DNA from: Corylus avellana
Lineage: Eukaryota; Streptophyta; Magnoliopsida; Fagales; Betulaceae
DNA length: 64,000 bases
Direction of reading: 5' to 3'
Assembly (NCBI RefSeq): GCF_901000735.1
Contig: NC_081545.1
Coordinates: 30,427,968-30,491,967 of the forward strand
This document shows, one piece after another, positions 12,729 through 23,413 of the stretch. Position 1 is the first letter of the stretch. Every line of letters begins with the position of its first letter. The notes beneath the pieces are model-generated. The model did not search any database. It had not been told where the DNA came from and was given only the letters and a program-made list of their open reading frames with translations. The translations under genes were made by a program, and so were the position numbers.

Positions 12729-13013
12729 GGCTTTGTTTGATAAACGTTTTTCCATGATTTTGTCATTACACTATTCATCTCACTTTTTCATTTTTTTAAT
12801 ATTTTCTTCCTTTTTACATCACATCACTCATTTTTTTTTACTATTCAAATAAAAAAATAACTACAAAACAATTTTTTTTTCATTTTTCCATACCAAACAT
12901 TCTTACTTTTTTCACTTTATAAAAAAAAAATATTCTTACTTTTTTTCACATCAATCACTTTTTGCTACAGTATCGAACCAAAACTAAAGCAAAATCGTTT
13001 ATCATTCGAAACC
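12729..13013. mobile_element. PIF/Harbinger (Tourist-like) MITE
   Basis: The terminal inverted repeats are ggctttgtttgataaacg on the left and cgtttatcattcgaaacc on the right (reverse: ggtttcgaatgataaacg). The element is flanked on both sides by TTA, the 3-bp target duplication characteristic of PIF/Harbinger elements. At 285 bp with an AT-rich non-coding interior it is a non-autonomous MITE. Confidence 0.7.
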
Positions 13014-13289
13014 TTAAGCTGTCTCTCACTCAAATACACTAAGCTGTAAGGTCAGCCACCTAACCCTGAAAGGAAAAGAAGCATTACAAAATTTACAAGG
13101 CCACAAAACCATTGAATATTCAAAGGAACATTTATTGAGATGAGATGATCATTGACCCTCTGAACCGATAGATTAAGGTCGTAGGTTCGTCCACTATATA
13201 AAGAAAATCAACGTCAGCCACCCAACAACAACCAGCTAGCTAGCATTGTATTTGTAACTCACTACAAAGGTGCCCATGCCCCTTTGGGC

Positions 13290-13519
13290 CACATTGGCAC
13301 ACTACTCTTATCCCATAGTTTAGTATTAATGCTTATCCCATTGCATTATATATATATATATATATATACACATTGGCACACTACTCTTATCCTATAGTTT
13401 AGTATTAATGCTTATCCCATTGCATTATATATATATATATATATATACACATTGGCACACTACTCTTATCCCATAGTTTAGTATTAATGCTTATCCCATT
13501 GCATTATATATATATATAT
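13290..13519 (+). repeat. 79-bp tandem repeat, three copies
   Basis: Three head-to-tail copies begin with cacattggcacactactctt at 13290, 13369 and 13448, giving a 79-bp period. Each copy ends in a (TA)n tract, and the last tract runs into the aacatgccatgcc motif that also marks the start of unit B. The copies are almost identical, so the expansion is recent. Confidence 0.92.
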
Positions 13520-13945
13520 AACATAACATGCCATGCCATGCTCTGAAAAAGAGCAAAACAACTTTTGCAATTTCATCGATGCTTATCAGCTTCTCCCATG
13601 GCATTGCCATACCAAATTACATAGGCATCATGTGGTGGTATGGAACATAAAGTTTCATATTTGATGAAACTTCTCATATTATGATTATATTTGTATTTTC
13701 TTTTTTGGGGTCAAATTTGAATTCACCTTTCTTTGTTCATACCAAAGTACTCTAGAAGATACTGGTCATTTATAAAACTTTCAGGAGATAAGAGGATGTA
13801 TATAAATATATCAATTAAGTTTACCAAGATTGAGTTGAGGGAAAGTGAGGTCGCAAAGGGGTTTTAGAGCCATAATGGATATTGCACCCTACAAAACTAA
13901 AGTCAGGCCTAACTTTGACCCGTTATATAGATTCCTATTCAAACG

Positions 13946-14167
13946 CCAATGATTGTAGCTTAATACGACTCCTAATCAAACAGATGTACACGCTTTTATA
14001 TATCTCTTTTCAACTTTTAAAGTTTATGTAACGTGGTCTTTCATAGTATTTAGGGTCCAATGATTGTAGCTTAATACGACTCCTAATCAAACAGACGTAC
14101 ACGCTTTTATATATCTCTTTTCAACTTTTAAAGTTTATGTAACATGGTCTTTCATAGTATTTAGGGT
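13946..14167 (+). repeat. 111-bp tandem duplication (unit A)
   Basis: A block starting ccaatgattgtagcttaata occurs at 13946 and again at 14057 with only a few differences. The same double block is seen in unit A' at 21986, so it predates the 8-kb duplication. Confidence 0.9.
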
Positions 14168-14269
14168 TCGAATTGTTGAGTATATATATGTGTGAGTGTA
14201 AAATGATAGAATTTCACATTGAATAAGAAATGTGAGTGGTTAATATAATATTGTCAGGCCAAAACCCAT

Positions 14270-14468
14270 AGGCAAGGACAAATTTAGGGGGGGCCCGTAG
14301 TGGCCCTGGTCCCCCCCAAATTACAAGAAAAAAAAAAAATTTAAGACAAAAAAAATTTTAAGGTAAAAAAAATATAATTTAAGATATTTTTTTGCCAATT
14401 AATCCTTCTCCAGAAAACTTTTGGCCTTTGGTCCCCCCAAACTCAAAGTTGGCTCCGTTCCTGCTTAT
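14270..14468. mobile_element. Inverted-repeat element with aatttaggggggg/ggtccccccaaa arms
   Basis: The left arm (ggcaaggacaaatttagggg) is roughly inverted at the right (ccccccaaactcaaagttgg...). The interior is AT-rich and non-coding. The same element is present in unit A' (about 22312-22507) but not in B units, so it was in the A type before the 8-kb duplication. It is probably a MITE and is not assigned to a superfamily. Confidence 0.4.
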
Positions 14469-15032
14469 AGGCTTAAGCTTTTGAGTTATGCGATATCTTA
14501 TTGGAAAAACCACCCTACATGAACTTCGAAAGAATTAAAAAAAAAAAAAAAAAAAAAAGGTGATTTGATGAATAAAATTACTCATTTATTTCCCGTCATA
14601 ACAGAGCTAATTGTAAGGTAAAGTACCAGAAGAAGGAAAGAAGGTTGGTGGGGTTTTCTTTCATTCCCTCGCTGCATTGCCCATTAGGCACGTTTTCAGT
14701 TTTCACGTGTCTTGGGTCTTCAATAAAAATCAAACCATCATCCTACAGAAACTAGAAGAAGATGAGGATTAATGATGACATAATGGTAAATTATATTTTA
14801 CCCCCACCCATAACCATCACCTATTTATAATCCTTCTTCCAAACTTTAAATTTTGGCAATTAAATTCCTAATTCGAAGTCTCCTTAAGAAATAAATGTTA
14901 AATTGGTCGGAAAAATGCTTCACTTACATGGCATGTGCACATGACTTACGTAAAATAACCAAATGAATAATACTAAAAATTATATTTTTATTTTACAATT
15001 ATTTTCAATTACACTAATTAGATAAGTCTTTC

Positions 15033-15063
<31 letters not shown>

Positions 15064-15202
15064 CAAGTAAAAAATTTGAAGGTTAATTGTAACCATTACG
15101 CCAGTATTTTGAAGTGGTTTATAACACTTCGCTTGGTAAAAAAAATTCCTGGGACCTTTTATTTTATTATTGTTGGAAATTTCTTCGTCAGTTGATGGAT
15201 AT

Positions 15203-15366
15203 TATAAAATAAGGTCCTCAAGGGAAGTGACCAACCCCATTTGCAGCCTTAGTTGACCTTTAAGCGCCATTTAATAGTTACTACCCGGCGGGGGTTTAAT
15301 CCATAAGCTCGGTCTTAGCCCTGCACGGTTATTGGGATTGAGGGGTTCCTTCAGACTTCCTTTCAG
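15203..15366 (+). promoter_or_regulatory. TATA box and 5' leader exon of GFA unit A
   Basis: TATAAAATA at 15203-15211 is followed by a leader that ends in ttcctttcag|gtaagc, a strong splice donor after 15366. A matching acceptor (tttgtag|cacctc) precedes the GFA reading frame at 17223. This suggests a gene with a non-coding first exon and a leader intron of about 1.86 kb. The arrangement recurs in all four units, which is the main support. The transcription start is not known. Confidence 0.45.
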
Positions 15367-17250
15367 GTAAGCCTTTATCTTCTCTAACTTTGTGTTATTC
15401 TTCTTCTCTCTGAATTTGCAATGTCTAATAGCACATGCTGCTTCATGTGCATCATCCTGTAATTGGGTTCCAATGGTCTGGAAATTTCCATCAGTTAAGA
15501 ATGAGAAGTGGGAATAACTGATGATTCTTGAATGAGCTTTACTAATATAGCGATGATCAATCACTTCAAGTGAAAAAGAACAGTGTCATCTGGTCTAATC
15601 ACATTTTGAATGACAACTATTTCCCAATTCCTAAGGATTGCAATGAGAAACATTGATTTTGGGTTGTGGCATCTCGACCAAATAGTTAGGTTAGATTTAT
15701 GACATATTGGTAAAGAATAAGGTGCACCCTACTGTTTTTGAGGGTAGTATTTAAGGTTTTTGGTAGTTTACTCTTGTTTCTTATCGAGTACTTGGATCCA
15801 TATAAATATGTGTGGGGTCCGGGTCAAATAGGTGTTTGGAGAGGTAGAGCTGTATCAGCACTCTTGCTAGTGGTGCTGTGAATGTTTCCGTTGGCATGGC
15901 AAAGTTCATGGTGGTAAAGGAAGCAATAAGGTTGAGAGAAAATCCATGTTTTAGTGGCATCTAATGATGGGACCTCAGTCCACAAACAAGACTCCTATGT
16001 TGAGTCCTAGGTTATATGAAAAAAATGTGACTTCTTTTTATGAGCTGTCACACAAAATTAGACACGAGAAATGCTACACGAACTTTCACTTTTACACTTT
16101 CAAGTGCTTACTCTTTAATGTTGCCAGCTTTCCACTGCAATGTGTTTTAATCTCATTTGCTTATTCTTTTTCTGCAACTACCACATTCTGGAGTAAACAC
16201 TTGGGAGCGTAAAAGTGGGAGTTTGTGTAGTATTTCTAGTACATGATAAAGACAACAATAACCGACATAATGGAGATTGAACTCTAACTAGTTACTAGGA
16301 TTCACATTCACCGGCCATAACCCTTTTGTTCATGAGTGGATTGAGATATTTGTCAGTGTTCTATATCAAAGGTGGGCCTTAATATGAAATTTAAATTTTG
16401 TTATTATTAGGAAATTTGGATTCTTTTCTTTTATGCTATCTTCGCTCTTGAAATAGCTGGTGGGGCGAGGGATTGGAGAAACTATATATGGACATACATT
16501 TTCCAGCTCAAGTATACCATGTACCTTCATCTTGTTTTACCAAGCCCTATGCTGAAAAGTCCATCTTCACATGTTGGCCCTCAAAGAAAACGATAGCCCT
16601 TTTAAATTAAAGTGATGGCAAAACTTTAGACTTTCAGTTGGGGAAATCCAAATTTACATCATACCATCACTTATGATGATTGATTCTTAATTGTTACCAA
16701 TGGCCTCGTTTTATTGACTCTGGCTTCCATGTTAGGTGAAATGCAATTCCACCAATAAACTGTAGATCAAACAACACTTCCTCAATCATAAGAATGGGGA
16801 TGGAGGATAATATTGTAGGTTCCAGATCCTTGGCGCGTGCATGTTTAACTTCAAAATATAAAGAAAGACACTGAAGTCTCTAGAAATTTTGAACTACTTA
16901 GTATAAACTGTCTAATCTTTTTCCTCTTCTTTTTTCTCCTAATTTTCTCATATTGTACTATGTCAAACTTAGGAGCCTAATGCAGTCACAAGTCTTCCCA
17001 TATCTGCTTATTGAACCATTCTTGACTCTCCGGAGTCTTGACCATCAAATGCATATTGAGAAGCTATGATTATTATTATTATTTTGTCACAAGGTATCAG
17101 AAACAATTTCATCTGAAGTTCTGCAACCACAGAATATTTCTGAATATAAACTAATTCCATTTACAACAAATGGCCGACCTGCATTTCTAACTAACAGATA
17201 TTAAACATTCATTTTTTTGTAGCACCTCTGAAGAACTAGAATCCTGTGGA

Positions 17251-17685
17251 ATGGATTCTGAGACAGTAGTGCATAATGGGGGGTGCCACTGCAGGAATGT
17301 AAGGTGGCGGGTCCACTCTCCCACTAGCGTTGTAGCCTGGGATTGCAACTGTTCTGACTGCTTCATGAGGGCTAACACCCACTTTATACTCCCTGCTGAA
17401 AGGTTTTAGCTTCTGGGAGATTCCAAACAGTTTCTTACAACCTATACCTTTGGCACTCATACAGCAAAGCACACATTTTGTAAAGCTTGTGGCATTACTT
17501 CATTTTATTTTCCACGTTCAAACCCAGATGGAGTTGCAGTGACGTTTAGGTGTGTAGATCCTGGAACACTAACCCATGTTGAGATTAAGCATTTTGATGG
17601 GAGAAATTGGGAGAGCTCATACAATCAGACTGGCATAGCCTCACTCTCAAATGTGCAAAATCAGTCAAGTGAAGGGCCAAAGTGA
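17251..17685 (+). pseudogene. CENP-V/GFA-domain gene, unit A, nonsense-broken
   Basis: Aligns along its full 435 bp with the intact copies at 25300 and 30493, keeping the start and the TGA stop. Codon 53, which is GAG (Glu) in the intact copies, is TAG here (17407-17409). Translation would end after 52 residues, before the last zinc-binding pair (the C77 and C80 positions of the intact copies). The rest of the frame is free of frameshifts, so the loss is recent. A transcript could still be made, because the leader, donor and acceptor are preserved. The single G-to-T change could also be an assembly error. Confidence 0.85.
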
Positions 17686-19069
17686 TATCCACCAATATGT
17701 ACTCAAATCAGTTTAATTCTGAGAACAAGCTGCCAATGGAAACAATGAGCATGCTTTGGAAGTTGACACCATTTTAAATTTCAGAATGTTAAAAGGGATG
17801 GTTAGGGGTTTGGGGTTTTGGAATCTACTTCATGAACTTCTTCTGAACTTATGGAATCTGTTACTTGCAATGGAGTTGACTTTATATATATATATATATA
17901 ACATGCCATGCCATGCCATGCCTGAAAAAAAGTAAAACATCTTTTGCAATTTCACCTATGCCTTATCAGCTTCTCCCATGGCATTGCCATACCAAATTAC
18001 ATAGGCATGTGGTGGTATGGAGCATAAAGTTTCAAATTTGATGAAACTTCTCATATTTTCATTATATTTGTATTTTCTTTTTTGGGGTCAAATTTGAATT
18101 CACCTTTCTATGTTCATACAAAAGTACTTGATAAGATATTGGTCATTTATAAACTTTCAGGAGATAATAGGGTGTATATAAATATATCAATTAAGATTTA
18201 CCAAAATTAAGTTGAGGGAAAGTGAGTGGTCACAAAGGGGTCCTAGAGCCATAATAGATATATGCACCCTACAAAACTAAAGCCGGCCTAACTTAGACTG
18301 GGCATATAGATTCCAACTCAAACACCAACCATTGTAGCTTAATACCAGTACTCCTAATCTAACAGATGTACACGTCTGAGTAATGTTATACATCACCTTT
18401 CAACTTTTAAAGTTTATATAGTGTGGTTTTTCATAGTATTTAGGGTATGGATTGTTGAGTACATATGTGTGAGTGTAAAATGATGGAATCTTACATTGAA
18501 TAAGAAGTGCGAGTGGTTAATATAATATTGTCGGGCCAAAACCCATAGACTTAAGCTTTTGGGTTGTGTGATATCTTAATATGCTATTAAGTTTTTAGTT
18601 GAAAAAACCATGCCACATAAGATTTGAAAGAATAAGAAAAAAGGTGAGGTGATGAATAAAATTACTCGTTTCCCTTCTATCCTAACTGAGCTAATTAAAA
18701 GGTAAAGCTACCCTAAGAGGGAAAGAAGGTGGGGTTTTCTTTCATTCTCTTGTTGGATTGCCAATTAGGCATGTTTTCACGTGTCTTGGGTCTTCAATAA
18801 AAATCAAACCATCGTCCTATAGAAATTAGAGGAAGATGAGGATGAATGACAATATAATGGTAAATTATATTTTACCCCCCACCCATAACCATCACCTATT
18901 TACAATCCTTCTTTCAAACTTTAAATTTTGGCAATCGAACTCCTAATTCAAAGTCTCCGTAAGAAACAAATGTAAAATTAGTCGGGAAAATGCTTCACTT
19001 GCGTGGCACGTGCACATGGGTAATGCTAAACATTTCGCTTGGGAAAAAACCTGAGACCTTTTATTTTAG

Positions 19070-19645
19070 GGTTAAATACTTTATTCACCCCTTTGATTTA
19101 ACTTCTTTATTTTTTGACTCTTAGGGTTTACTTTTTATCATAGTAGGTCCCTTTGGCTTGCTTAAAGACGAAGATGGTCCATTTGTTAAAATTCCTTCCA
19201 AAATTTAACAGAATGTCATGTCAGTATCAATCATGGTTTGACACGTGTCCATATAATTAATTAAAACTAATAATTTTTTTTTAAGTTAAAAAAAAAAAAA
19301 AAAAATTGCCAGAAAGTCCTTGGCCACCACAAATGGCCAAAGGGGGTAGCTACGGCCACCCCCAAATTATTTATTTATTTATTTTTAAAAATTTTTAAAT
19401 ATAATTTTTTAATATTTTAATTTTTAAAAAATTATTATTTTTAATTAATTAATTATGTGGTCACGTATCAAATTGTGATGGGTACTAACGTAGCGTTTCG
19501 TCAAATTTTGTATGAAATTTTGACGTAGAGACCATCTCTATCTTTAAGCAAACTAGAGGGACATCCTGTGATAAAAAGTAAATCGTACAGATCAAAAAAA
19601 TAAAGAAATTAAACCATATGGATGAGTAAGCAATTTTTTATTTAT
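19070..19645. mobile_element. Long-TIR MITE in unit B
   Basis: The left arm (aaatactttattcacccctttg...ctttttatcatagtaggtccc...gcttaaagacgaagatggtcc, shown in parts) reappears inverted at the right (ggaccatctcta-type, then agggacatcctgtgataaaaag, then ggatgagtaagcaa). Each arm is over 100 bp. It is absent from the A-type units at the homologous point after accttttatttta, which marks it as an insertion. Long terminal inverted repeats suggest a Mutator-like MITE. The target duplication was not resolved. Confidence 0.6.
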
Positions 19646-19852
19646 TTTTTATTTTTTTATAATTAAAATATTAAAAAAAAAAAAATACTGGGTGTGCATG
19701 AACTGTTCAAGCACATCAGCGTTGTATGAATCATTACTTTATTAAAAAAAAATATATATATGAATCATTACTCCATAAAATAAGGTGCTCAAGGGAAATC
19801 ACCAACCCAATTTGCAGCCTTAATTGACCTTTAAACGCCAATTGATGGATAT

Positions 19853-20014
19853 TATAAAAATAAGGTGCTCCAACGGAAATATCCCCATTTGCAGCCTTAA
19901 TTGACCTTTAACCGCCATATAATAGTCACTACCCGGTGGGGTTTAATCCATAAGCTCGGTCTCAGCCCTGCGCGGTTATTGGGATTGGGGGGGTTCCTTC
20001 AGACTTCCTTTCAG
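19853..20014 (+). promoter_or_regulatory. TATA box and leader exon of unit B (no GFA coding exon)
   Basis: TATAAAAATA at 19853-19862, then the leader ending ttcctttcag|gtaaag at 20014. Unit B has no GFA coding exon. Any transcript from this promoter would have to run into copy 2, where the next GFA exon is in unit A'. Confidence 0.35.
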
Positions 20015-20402
20015 GTAAAGCTTTTTATCTTCTCTAACTTTGTATTCTTCTTCTTTTCTCTGAATTTGCAATGTCTAATAGCACATGCTGCTTCATGTGC
20101 ATCATCCTGTAATTGGGTTCCAATGGTCTGGAAATTTCCATCAGTTAAGAATGAGAAGTGGATATAACTGATGATTCTTGAATGAGCTTTACTAATATAG
20201 CGATGATCAATCACTTCAAGTGAAAAAGAACAGTGTCATCTGGTCTAATCACATTTTGAACGACAACTATTTCCCAATTCCTTAAGATTGCAATGAGAAA
20301 CATTGGTTTTGTGTCGTGGCATCTCGACCAAATAGTTAGGTTAGATTTATGACATATTGGCAAAGAATAAGGTGTACCCTACAGTTTTTGATTGTGGTAT
20401 TT

Positions 20403-20683
20403 GTTTAATTACCAGTTATTTCAAAAGCTTAAATTTATAGGAAAATGTAAATTTAATCACTAAACTATTACTTTAACACCCCCTTTACGTGTGGGCTTAA
20501 ACTCCCTTTTAATAGGTGAGACTTAACACGTGGAATATTTAATTAAATGAGGGGTGAATTGACAGAGTCAAGGTTCTATCGTAGGACCTTTTTGACTCTG
20601 ATACCATGTTAAATTATCAGTTATCTCAAAAACTTATACTTATAGGAAGAAGTAAATTTAATCACTTAACCATTACTTTAAGA
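20403..20683. mobile_element. 281-bp insertion with internal direct repeats (unit B)
   Basis: Compared with unit A, which reads straight through at agtatttaagg, unit B carries an insert flanked by gtattt on both sides (20397-20402 and 20684-20689). Its two ends are direct repeats of about 65 bp (ttataggaa..gtaaatttaatcact..). The middle contains gactctgataccatgttaaa. Short terminal direct repeats with a target duplication suggest a very small TRIM- or LARD-like element, but this is inference. Confidence 0.5.
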
Positions 20684-21111
20684 GTATTTAAGATTTTTGG
20701 TTTGATATGTGATGTGACATAGATCGCTTGTTTAGTCTTGTTTCTTATCAAGGTACTTGGATCCATATAAGTATGTGTGGGGTCCGGGTCAAATAGGTGT
20801 TTGGAGAGGTAGAGCTGTATCAGCACTCTTGCTAGTGGTGCTGTGAATGTTTCCATTGTCATGACAAAGTTCATGGTGGTAAAGGAAGCAATAAGGTTGA
20901 GAGAAAATCCATGTTTTAGTGGCATCTAGTGATGGGACCTCAGTCCACAAACAAGACTCCTATGTTGAGTCCTAGGTTATATGAAAAAATGTGACTTCTT
21001 TTTATGAGCTGTCACACAAAATTAGACATGAGAAATGTTACACGAATTTTCACTTTTACACTCCCAAGTACTTACTCCTTAATGTTGCCACATCAGCTTT
21101 ACACTACAACG

Positions 21112-21340
21112 TGTGTGGCATCCCACATCGCCTGGGTATGGAGATGGAGATGTACTTAAATGTATACTTACACCCTTAATGACAATAACGTGTTTTAAAG
21201 CCGTATGGTCAAGATCATATCAAAACTGCTCAGTTAAGCGTGCTTCTGCAAAAGTAGCACTAGGATGGGTGACCTCCTGTGAAGTCTGGTATGAGGGAGT
21301 CAAAAGCGGACAATATTGTGTGTCATTGGGGTGGGTGTTA
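21112..21340 (+). mobile_element. Solo LTR of a Cassandra-type TRIM carrying a 5S rRNA-like segment (unit B)
   Basis: A 229-bp insert is flanked by caacg on both sides (21107-21111 and 21341-21345), a 5-bp target duplication. The A-type units are uninterrupted at this point. It starts TGTGTGGCATCCCACATCG and contains a 5S rRNA-like stretch at about 21199-21288, with the words gttaagcgtgctt and ctaggatgggtgacctcctg of plant 5S RNA. TRIM elements of the Cassandra family are known to carry 5S RNA polymerase III promoter sequence in their LTRs. No second LTR or internal region is present, so it is a solo LTR. Confidence 0.82.
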
Positions 21341-21985
21341 CAACGTGTTTTAATCTCATCTGCTTATTCTTTTTTTGCAACTACCACATTAGGGAGTAAG
21401 CACTTGGGAGCGGAAAAGTAGGAGTTTGTGTAGTATTTCTCAATTAGGTACATGATAAAGACAACAACAACCGACATAATGGAGATTGAACTCTAACTAG
21501 TTACTAGGATTCACATTCACCATAACCCTTTTGTTCATGAGTGGATTGAGATAGTTGTCAGTGTTCTATATCAAAGGTGGGCCTTAATATGAAATTTAAA
21601 TTTAGGAAATTTGGATTCTTTTCTTTTATGCTGTCTTTGTCTCGCTTTTGAAATAGCTGGTTGGGTGAGGGATTGGAGAAAACACATATGGACATACATT
21701 TTCCAGCTCAAATATACCATGTACCTTCATCTTGTTTTACCAAGCCCTATGTTGAAAAGTCCATCTTCACATGTTGGCCCTCAAAGAAAACGACAGCCCT
21801 TTTAAATTAAAGTGATGGCAAAACTTTAGACTTTCAGTTGGGGAAATCCAAATTTACATCATACCATCACTTATGATGATTGATTCTTAATTGTTACCAA
21901 TGGCCTCGTTTTATTGACTCTGGCTTCCATGTTAGGTGAAACCCAGGCCTAACTTTGACTGGGTATAGAGATTCCCATTCAAACA

Positions 21986-22207
21986 CCAATGATTGTAGCT
22001 TAATACGACTCCTAATCAAACAGACGTACACGCTTTTATATATCTCTTTTCAACTTTTAAAGTTTATGTAACGTGGTCTTTCATAGTATTTAGGGTCCAA
22101 TGATTGTAGCTTAATACGACTCTTAATCAAACAGACGTACACGCTTTTATATATCTCTTTTCAACTTTTAAAGTTTATGTAACGTGGTCTTTTATAGTAT
22201 TTAGGGT
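21986..22207 (+). repeat. 111-bp tandem duplication (unit A')
   Basis: Copy of the double block at 13946. Repeats begin at 21986 and 22097. Confidence 0.9.
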
Positions 22208-22311
22208 TCAAATTGTTGAGTATATATATGTGTGAGTGTAAAATGATAGAATTTCACATTGAATAAGAAATGTGAGTGGTTAATATAATATTATCGGGCC
22301 AAAACCCATAG

Positions 22312-22507
22312 GTAGGGAAGAATTTAGGGGGACCGGTAGTGGCCCTGGTCCCCCCCCAAATTACAAGAAAAAAAAAAATTTAAGACAAAAAAAATAATTT
22401 AAGGTAAAAAAAATATAATTTAAGATATTTTTTGCCAATTGATCCCTCTCTAAAAAAATTTTGGCCCTTGGTCCCCCCAAACTCAAAGCTGGCTCTGTTC
22501 CTGCCTA
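22312..22507. mobile_element. Inverted-repeat element, unit A' copy
   Basis: Counterpart of the element at 14270-14468, with small length differences in the poly(A) and AT parts. Confidence 0.4.
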
Positions 22508-23249
22508 TAGGTTTAAGCTTTTGAGTTATGCGATATCTTAACATGCTATTAAGTTTTTAATTGGAAAAACCACCCCACATGAACTTTGAAAGAAATTTTT
22601 TTTTTTTTTTTTTTTTAAAAAGGTGAGGTGATGAATAAAATTACTCATTTATTTCAAGTCATAACAAAGCTAATTATAAGGTAAAGCTACCCGAAGAAGG
22701 AAAGAAGGTTGGTGGGGTTTTCTTTCATTCCCTCGTTGCATTGCCAATTAGGCACGTTTTCAGTTTTCATGTGTCTTGGGTCTTCAATAAAAATCAAACC
22801 ATCATTCACAGAAACTAGAAGAAGATGAGGATGAATGATGGCATAATGGTAAATTACATTTTACCCCCACCCATAACCATCACATATTTATAATCCTTCT
22901 TCCAAACTTTAAATTTTGGCAATCGAACTCCTAATTCAAAGTCTCCTTAAGAAACAAATGTTAAATTGGTCGGGAAAATGCTTCACTTGCATGGCACGTG
23001 CACATGACTTGCGTAAAATAACCAAATGAATAATATTAAAAATTATATTTTTATTTTACAATTATTTTAACTTACACTAACTAGATAAGTCTTTTTTTTT
23101 TTTTCTTTTTTTAAGTAAAAATTTGAAGGTAAATTGTAACCATTACGCCAGTATTTTGAAGTGGTTTATAACACTTCGCTTGGTAAAAAAAATTCCTGGG
23201 ACCATTTATTTTATTATTGTTGGAAATTTCTTCGTCAGTTGATGGATAT

Positions 23250-23413
23250 TATAAAATAAGGTCCTCAAGGGAAGTGACCAACCCCATTTGCAGCCTTAAT
23301 TGACCTTTAAGCGCTATTTAATAGTTACTACCCGGCGGGGGTTTAATCCATAAGCTCGGTCTCAGCCCTGCACGGTTATTGGGATTGAGGGGTTCCTTCA
23401 GACTTCCTTTCAG
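23250..23413 (+). promoter_or_regulatory. TATA box and leader exon of GFA unit A'
   Basis: TATAAAATA at 23250-23258, then the leader ending in ttcctttcag|gtaagc at 23413. The matching acceptor tttttgtag|cacctc opens the coding exon at 25272, giving a leader intron of about 1.86 kb. This is inferred from conservation among units and from the splice consensus. Confidence 0.5.

Larger units (their letters stand above)
18379..20260 (+). repeat. Identity block shared by B and B' (copy in B)
   Basis: By eye this 1,882-bp stretch is identical to 26420-28301, including homopolymer lengths, at a constant offset of 8041. Single-base differences reappear at both ends (18378 and 20261). It is listed as a repeat because its boundary differs from that of the whole 8-kb duplication. 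Confidence 0.75.
13902..21942 (+). repeat. 8.04-kb tandem duplication, copy 1 (units A and B)
   Basis: This segment recurs in the same orientation about 8040-8048 bp downstream. It holds unit A (with the GFA pseudogene at 17251) and unit B (GFA upstream region only). B stops abruptly at gttaggtgaa near 21940, exactly where copy 2 begins, so its GFA coding exon is absent. A and B are themselves older duplicates about 4.7 kb apart, distinguished by insertions present only in the B type (at 19070, 20403 and 21112). Boundaries are good to a few bases. Confidence 0.88.

Noticed and set aside
13290..13519. CRISPR array with a 79-bp period
   Set aside because: The units are contiguous and identical throughout, with (TA)n ends. 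It is a minisatellite.
21199..21288. 5S rRNA gene
   Set aside because: The 5S-like words lie inside an LTR with a target duplication, and the 5' and 3' ends of the 120-nt RNA are missing. The same holds at 29242-29330.
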